This document shows positions 60,362 through 64,000 of a stretch of 64,000 bases of DNA, piece by piece. A program made the position numbers and the translations under genes. The first letter of the stretch is position 1; the number at the start of each line of letters is the position of its first letter. The DNA is from Epiperipatus broadwayi (taxonomy: Eukaryota > Onychophora > Udeonychophora > Euonychophora > Peripatidae), in assembly GCA_028023455.1 (NCBI GenBank), contig JAQFVV010006232.1:682001-746000 (forward strand), written 5' to 3'. The notes beneath the pieces are model-generated. The model was not told where the DNA came from. It did not search any database and was given only the letters and a program-made list of their open reading frames with translations.

Positions 60362-61190
60362 GTATTATGATCACCTTAGGTTTATTTATAACCTTAAAAT
60401 TAATCTGGCATATATTTGGATAAAACAGTACTGGTAACAATTTATTAAGCACTACTATCTGACCTTTATTGATTACTAGAAGGCATAAAAGTAATGATAA
60501 CTTTATCTTTTATATTGCATTGCCAAATCCATATAATATTAATATGAGCTATGTTGTTTATTACTTTTATAATTCTTTTTTATAACTTAATGTCAGTAAA
60601 AGTAATAAACAACAGAGATGATATTAATATTCACTTTGCTAATCAATAGTAATGTGTAATCTAAGGTCATAACATACCTCTTCATCTTCATGTGATGTCT
60701 TAATGGTTTTGTACCAATTTTGGCTAAAGAAAAAGGTGTGTAAGATAATATCAAAAACTATGGTCATCCATAATGTATAAAAACTGAACAGATTTCAGAT
60801 CTACATAACTATGTGGGAAAATAAGCTTGGATTAAAAATATTAACAAGTTTTATCAATTTGGGTTATTAGATTGATAACATAGCAATAAGTGAAAAATAG
60901 CTGTTAGAGGACACATGAATTAACAAAAAAAGGTCAAAGTACATGATTAAAAAAATTCAAATCTCCACGCTGATGAAAACCATAAGCCTGAAATTAGTCT
61001 GGGGATATTTGAGTAGGATAGCACTGAATAAAAATTTATTAAGCATTACCACTTGGCATCTACTGAATACTAAAGCGTACACTAGATGGCATTAAAGTAA
61101 TGTAATTAGAAATAATGAATAGCGATGTGTAAGTTAAGGTCATGTGATGTATTCTTGATTATGTGATGTCTTAAAAGCTATTTCAACTAA
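60362..61190 (+). mobile_element. Retrozyme-like hammerhead repeat element 3, divergent tandem dimer
   Basis: Two direct units offset by 594 bp: ATTAATCTGG..ATATTTGGAT (60399) and ATTAGTCTGGGGATATTTGA (60993). Each is followed by TTTATTAAGCA.TAC and GGCAT.AAAGTAAT, and later by AATGTGTAA...TAAGGTCAT and ATGTGATGTCTTAA. The unit shares the post-cleavage sequence (AGTCTGGGGATATT, GCACT, TGGCATC.A.TGA.TACT) and ATGTGATGT with elements 1 and 2. The second unit holds a recognisable hammerhead. The first has only a decayed one: AGGTT..AACCT, the stem II equivalent, at ~60377-60393. Much older than elements 1 and 2. Boundaries and TSD not determined. Confidence 0.65.
60956..61013 (+). ncRNA. Type I hammerhead ribozyme, divergent copy with compensatory stem I changes
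   Basis: CTGATGA (60970-60976), GAAA (60990-60993) and GTC (60997-60999) are all intact. Outer stem I here is TTCAAA/TTTGAG (60956-60961 with 61008-61013), where other copies have ATCCAA/TTGGAT. Inner stem I is TCTCCA/TGGGGA (60962-60967 with 61000-61005), fully paired. The 10.1-11.1 pair is A-T, canonical, unlike the A.A of the other copies. Two extra bases (CG, 60968-60969) precede the core, and stem II has lost pairs through G-to-A changes, so activity is doubtful. Confidence 0.74.
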
Positions 61191-62854
61191 AAAAAATCCC
61201 AGTTTTAAAAACAATTATTCATTTAATTAAGACAATTTAAATATGCAATGATTCAAATTTTTAAAGATTTGAAATTATAAAAGATGATCTTATTAATCAA
61301 AAATTCTGAAAATTGGAAAGTTTAGACAAATATAAGAAATGATAAATGTGGCTAGAATATTTATAAATAATATTAGACAAATTTTAGCATACTCTATTGT
61401 AAATATAAGTTTTATTAACCAAACCAATATTCAATATAAAATAATAATACAGTTTTCTCACATTATAAATATATTTCAATTAGACATAGTTTATCAGCTA
61501 TGCCATCATTAATCTTATTACTTATGAGAATGTTTTATTATATTCGTTAATATTTAGACTAGTAAATTTAATTTAAAAGTTGTTACCACCTCTATTTTTT
61601 CATTGGGAAAAAAATCTCAAAGTAGAAAATTCATTGTTAATTGAAAAAAGTTAATATATGAAATTAAATATTCAAATTGCTGATGATTTATAATATTTCT
61701 AAAAAGTAATTATTTACGAATATCATAAAAACTAATAAAAATGACGTATAAGTTGTGGTTTCTTTTGTTAATGTTGGACAATGTCTAAGTAAATAGGGCA
61801 ACTATAATGAGAACTCCACATACTTGCACCCTTTATCACTATCTGTTCCAACAATTAAATTTATGGGAGGAAGAATAAAATAAGATAGGCTCAGTTTCAT
61901 AAATGTATTAATTTTACTTATGAAATACACTAAAAAAAATCAGTTGAAACAAAAAAAAAAAAAACAATCAGTCAATCAATATATATGTTGAAGTATATGT
62001 GTGTAAGATTAATTTATTTCTTCTGTTTTCCTTTTTTATTCACTTTCGATTCTTATTCCAAAATAATTTATAATTTAAATAATAATGTGAAAGCTAAACA
62101 CCTTCAAACAGATACGCTTTAAAAATGCTATTGACATACATTAGACTATGAAGGTTAACCAATAGTTTGGATCTGGTATACATTCCTCATTGACCAATTA
62201 TTTTCTCATTCATTTTATATATGAAGTCAAATATATCTGTAAGAGTAATATAAACTGTAATTTACACAAAAAATGTCTTACATTTTTCTTATCAGTCATA
62301 CAATCTCTAAGTTACTAGATATTGACAATAAGTTTCATATGTTATGGGTACATTGTTCATCATGATTCTTATAAAAATAACAACAGTCATCACTAAGCAT
62401 AATGATAATACTGAAGTTCTACCTTTATTGCAAAGGTGTATGGAAGGAGTTTTTTGTTTTATCACACGGTAAAATGCACAGTAATATAATACACTACAAA
62501 AATATGCCCGAAGTTCTCGACGAAAATCTGCTTCTAAAAATACGAGAGTTATCACGAAAATAATTCATGAAGATTTGGATTAGTTAATAAATATCTTTAC
62601 TACAGAGATTTATATAATGACATAATAAACATTATTTACATTACATTACAATAAAGATAATTATTCAAATGCATACATTTAATATAATTAATAAAATACA
62701 TATATGTACATAAAATAATTAAACTTATTACCACCCCCCACCCCCCAATATATATATATAAATAAACTGGAAAAAAAACAATATTAATAATTGCTTCCTT
62801 ATACTTTTAAAATTATAATTCTAAAGTTTCCAGTAATCTAACAATGCTTATTCC
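61191..62854. other. AT-rich intergenic DNA, nothing recognised
   Basis: Low-complexity A/T. A short C-rich stretch (CCCCCCACCCCCC) next to (TA)n at ~62733-62760. The frame at 62307-62555 (minus) has no recognisable motif. Confidence 0.5.
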
Positions 62855-63412
62855 CCCCTTAATTATGCTGGACCTTTAACCATGTTTACTCATTTGTTTA
62901 AATTTTCTTGAATATACAAAGTTTCATAATATTTTCTTTCCTTGTAATTTTTAGCATACTTTATACCTGAATATTTTTTCATAATTCATTTTATATCCAG
63001 CACCCAAAAAATGTATACATGGACCTGATCTTATATCATTTCTGTTAATTTTCCTATCATATCACCTTATCTTTTTCCATAGCAGTCTTTCCTGTCTGAC
63101 CTATATATATATATATCATATGGAAAAGGTCATAACTAATTTCATAAATCATCTCTAACCTATTTTTAATATTACCCATCCTTCCCTAAAGATTTACTAT
63201 TTTTCCAACTTGTCTTAATATCATCTAGTAACATTTCTTTTATCAATATCTTATATAAAGGCTCTAAATATAAAACCAAAACCCATTTCCTATTTGTATA
63301 CCAATACCTTACACTATCTTTTGTATTATTATTTCTGAAATTTTTTTAAATATCTTTTCTTTTATATCTCATATTAACATAATCATTCTTAATTTCCAAT
63401 TTCTTTTCAAAT
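62855..63412 (-). pseudogene. Penelope-like element, inverted 3' half (RT-GIY linker and GIY-YIG endonuclease)
   Basis: Read on the minus strand from 63412, this matches the plus-strand copy from 63716 onward (AAGCATTT.AA..GAAATTGGA, GATTATGTTAATATGA.ATATAAAAG, ATAATACAAAAGATAGTGTA). It continues into IYIGQTGKTAMEKDK (63113-63070), the catalytic GIY-YIG motif, then KNYKERKYYETLYIQENLNK near 62,950, the C-terminal pattern of Penelope endonucleases. Many stops. It ends near 62,855. It abuts an inverted partner. Confidence 0.75.
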
Positions 63413-64000
63413 GCTTCATTTATATGTTGATGATATAATTGTAACAGGTAATAGTAGAGGTATTGTTAATGCATTTAAAGAATTGAACAATAATAAATAC
63501 AGTATTAAGTTTACAGTGAAAAAAGAGGAGAAAGGATTAATGTATTTGGACATTTTTTTACAAAAAGGAAATAATGGTGAAATACTTATTAAACATTATA
63601 ATAAGCATAAAAAGAGTATAATTGATCCAAATTCATATCACTCATGGTTACAGAAAATAGCACCTTTGAAAGGGTTTAAATTAAAAAATGATAGGTTAAC
63701 ATAGAATATATAAGAAGCATTTAAACAGAAATTGGAAGTTGAGATTGATTATGTTAATATGAAATATAAAAGATATTAAAAAATATTTTCAGAAATAATA
63801 TGAATAATACAAAAGATAGTGTAAGGCATGAGTATAAAAATAGGAAGACAATTTTAATTCCATATTCAGAGCATTTATTTAAGACATTGATTAAAAAAAA
63901 GTTACCTGATAATATTAATATAGGATGGAAAAAAGGGTAAATATTTAGGGGAATTGATTATGGCTAATATTAAAAATAGAATAGAGTTAAAAAATAGTCA
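63413..64000 (+). pseudogene. Penelope-like element, RT C-terminal half, running off the window
   Basis: LHLYVDDIIVTGNS is RT motif C. It is followed by FKELNNNKYSIKFTVKKEEK and YLDIFLQ, the Penelope-type signature, and by NSYHSWLQKIAPLKGF, all open to 63704. After a stop and shift the linker continues (NTKDSVRHEYKNRKTILIPY, SEHLFKTLIKKKLPDNINIG) to about 63940. 5'-truncated exactly at the junction with the inverted copy, so the ATG at 63411 is a chance product of the join. Sequence beyond 64000 should hold the endonuclease. Confidence 0.82.

Noticed and set aside
62733-62760. C-rich run beside (TA)n as telomeric or regulatory sequence
   Set aside because: It is a single short run without telomere-type periodicity and without an adjacent gene.

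Overview
This is about 64 kb of very A+T-rich nuclear DNA (roughly three quarters A+T by eye) with long poly-A/T runs, many short (TA)n tracts, no dense coding and no intact host gene. The mix of element types (Penelope-like retroelements, two or more kinds of APE-type non-LTR retrotransposon, a hAT DNA transposon, a tRNA-derived SINE, foldback/MITE-like palindromes and hammerhead-bearing tandem repeats) points to a metazoan, most likely an invertebrate with a large AT-rich genome. I cannot name the species. The only hint of host coding is a 102-codon frame at 55.86-56.17 kb (minus strand) that loosely resembles TM4 to TM6 of a class C (GABA-B-like) receptor.

Layout: 1-3.6 kb is AT-rich with one MITE-like inverted repeat (1.29-1.51). 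3.66-4.51 holds hammerhead-ribozyme repeat element 1. 5.97-6.33 is a foldback. 7.54-13.86 (minus strand) is a full-length but frame-broken LINE with a 16-bp target-site duplication (TSD). 14.1-15.4 holds a 93-bp tandem duplication and a dispersed repeat pair. 15.4-22.5 is featureless. 22.5-25.9 holds two SINE copies and a ~290-bp repeat family. 26.9-30.5 is a decayed LINE into which hammerhead element 2 (29.07-30.18) was inserted with a 14-bp TSD. 30.91-33.45 is a complete but dead hAT element with an 8-bp TSD. 34.47-35.05 is a near-perfect palindrome made of Penelope 3' ends. 40.45-41.73 is a large foldback with an adjacent, apparently identical direct copy. 43.64-44.83 is another composite foldback. 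48.96-50.31 is a Penelope-like element. 51.1 and 52.9-55.6 are RTE-like LINE copies behind a third SINE. 56.94-57.00 is an isolated poly-C tract. 57.95-58.18 is a hairpin MITE. 60.36-61.19 is a third, older hammerhead element. 62.86-64.0 is an inverted pair of Penelope-like copies running off the end.

The most notable system is the hammerhead family. Five ~59-nt sites fit the type I hammerhead core (CTGATGA, GAAA, GTC) with two paired segments in stem I, a stem II hairpin and a minimal, self-complementary helix III (ACTAGT). They sit in ~452-bp monomers arranged as partial tandem dimers, head-to-head with an inverted partial copy, and flanked by TSDs. Stem I pairs are preserved by compensatory changes between divergent copies. 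This is the organisation expected of an animal retrozyme: a non-autonomous circular-RNA retroelement thought to use Penelope-like machinery. Penelope-like elements with the same inverted-copy habit are present in this window. The TSD of element 2 interrupts a LINE reading frame that becomes continuous again when the insert and one TSD copy are removed, so insertion is well supported.
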